NCBI RefSeq assembly: GCF_000955975.1
Contig: NZ_JYJF01000143.1
Location: 1-14,887, forward strand
Direction of reading: 5' to 3'
Source: Saccharothrix sp. ST-888
GTDB lineage: Bacteria; Actinomycetota; Actinomycetes; Streptomycetales; Streptomycetaceae
DNA: 14,887 bases
Shown: piece after piece, positions 14,557-14,887 of the stretch
Layout: each line of letters opens with the position of its first letter
How positions within the stretch are numbered: the first letter of the stretch is position 1
Notes under the pieces: generated by a model
Database searches by the model: none
What the model was told of the DNA's origin: nothing
What the model saw: the letters and a program-made list of their open reading frames with translations, nothing else
Program-made: the position numbers and the translations under genes

Positions 14557-14887
14557 TTGAAGCGAAAGCTCAGCGCTGTCCTCTCCGCCTCGGCAGTCCT
14601 CGCCGCAGCGATCCAGGTCAGCTCCGGGACGGCGCAGGCGCTGCCCTTCACCGCCGATGACGCGGTGACCGCTCAGCAGCCCGCCCAGCTGATCGCTCTC
14701 GCCGACTCCCAGGCCCAGGCCACCGCCAAGGCCCTGGACCTCGGCAGCCAGGAGAAGCTGGTCGCCAAGGACGCCGTCGTCGACGCCGACGGCACCCGCC
14801 ACCTGCGCTACGAGCGCACCCTCGGCGGCCTGCCGGTGCTCGGCGGCGACCTGGTCGTGCACCAGGACGCCAAGGGCAGGATCCAGT
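14557..14887 (+). CDS. Secreted M4-type (thermolysin-like) metallopeptidase, N-terminal part only
   Basis: The first 110 residues are present; the window ends inside the gene. TTG at 14557 is the start: an in-frame TAG stands directly before it (14554-14556), and GGAAGGA (14542-14548) sits 8 nt upstream. A signal peptide is clear, with basic KRK (2-4), hydrophobic SAVLSASAVLAAAI and likely cleavage after AQA (residue 28). The following propeptide includes KLVAKDAVVDADGTRHLRYE and then RTLGGLPVLGGDLVVHQD, typical of the FTP (fungalysin/thermolysin propeptide) domain of streptomycete M4 peptidases, which inhibits and helps fold the enzyme until cleaved. The catalytic HExxH domain would lie beyond the window, so peptidase identity rests on the propeptide; other FTP-bearing secreted proteins are possible. 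Confidence 0.85.
   Translation, partial: MKRKLSAVLSASAVLAAAIQVSSGTAQALPFTADDAVTAQQPAQLIALADSQAQATAKALDLGSQEKLVAKDAVVDADGTRHLRYERTLGGLPVLGGDLVVHQDAKGRIQ

Noticed and set aside
14185..14862. 225-codon minus-strand frame at the right edge
   Set aside because: Overlaps the M4 protease start and the regulatory spacer on the opposite strand; Gly/Arg-rich with no signal or domain, while the plus strand shows a signal peptide and FTP propeptide.

Overview
The window looks like chromosomal DNA of a high-GC actinomycete, most likely a Streptomyces or Kitasatospora. GTG and TTG starts are common, stop-start overlaps occur, and several actinomycete-restricted families are present (DUF6230, DUF6114, DUF3817, an isobutyryl-CoA mutase large subunit). 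No phage, plasmid, transposase, CRISPR or tRNA sequence was seen. Most genes are ordinary core or conserved genes, and the less explained material is mainly between genes.

Left part (1-4530). A 5'-truncated pyruvate kinase (+) converges on a three-gene minus-strand operon across a strong bidirectional hairpin terminator. In transcription order the operon encodes a small secreted DUF6230 protein, a four-helix DUF6114 membrane protein, and a secreted protein with a long Pro/Thr/Ser/Ala-rich linker and a globular C-terminal domain. The last two genes overlap by 4 bp. Together they look like a cell-envelope or export module. The 5' leader of the DUF6230 gene can form two mutually exclusive hairpins, one of which covers the ribosome binding site. 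Further upstream lies a near-palindrome that recurs in front of the TetR gene.

Middle part (4530-11022). A thioredoxin-TPR co-chaperone gene of the CnoX/YbbN type (-) diverges from a TetR regulator (+) across a 397-bp region holding a 17-bp palindrome and the second copy of the near-palindrome. After another hairpin terminator comes a minus-strand pair joined by an ATGA overlap: a MurG-like glycosyltransferase outside a division/cell-wall cluster and a LegB-like NAD-dependent sugar-nucleotide dehydratase/epimerase. Diverging from them is an OmpR-type response regulator followed, with GTGA overlap, by its histidine kinase.

Right part (11023-14887). A repeat-rich spacer with a perfect 24-bp inverted repeat separates the kinase from the convergent icmA. 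The icmA product carries the Phe80/Gln198 signature of isobutyryl-CoA mutase, which links valine catabolism with butyryl-CoA supply; the B12-binding small subunit is not in the window. The icmA promoter region carries a nested double palindrome. Upstream on the same strand are a DUF3817 membrane protein and a MarR regulator. The last 540-bp spacer holds five tandem 11-bp repeats and leads to a TTG-started, 3'-truncated secreted M4-type (thermolysin-like) protease.
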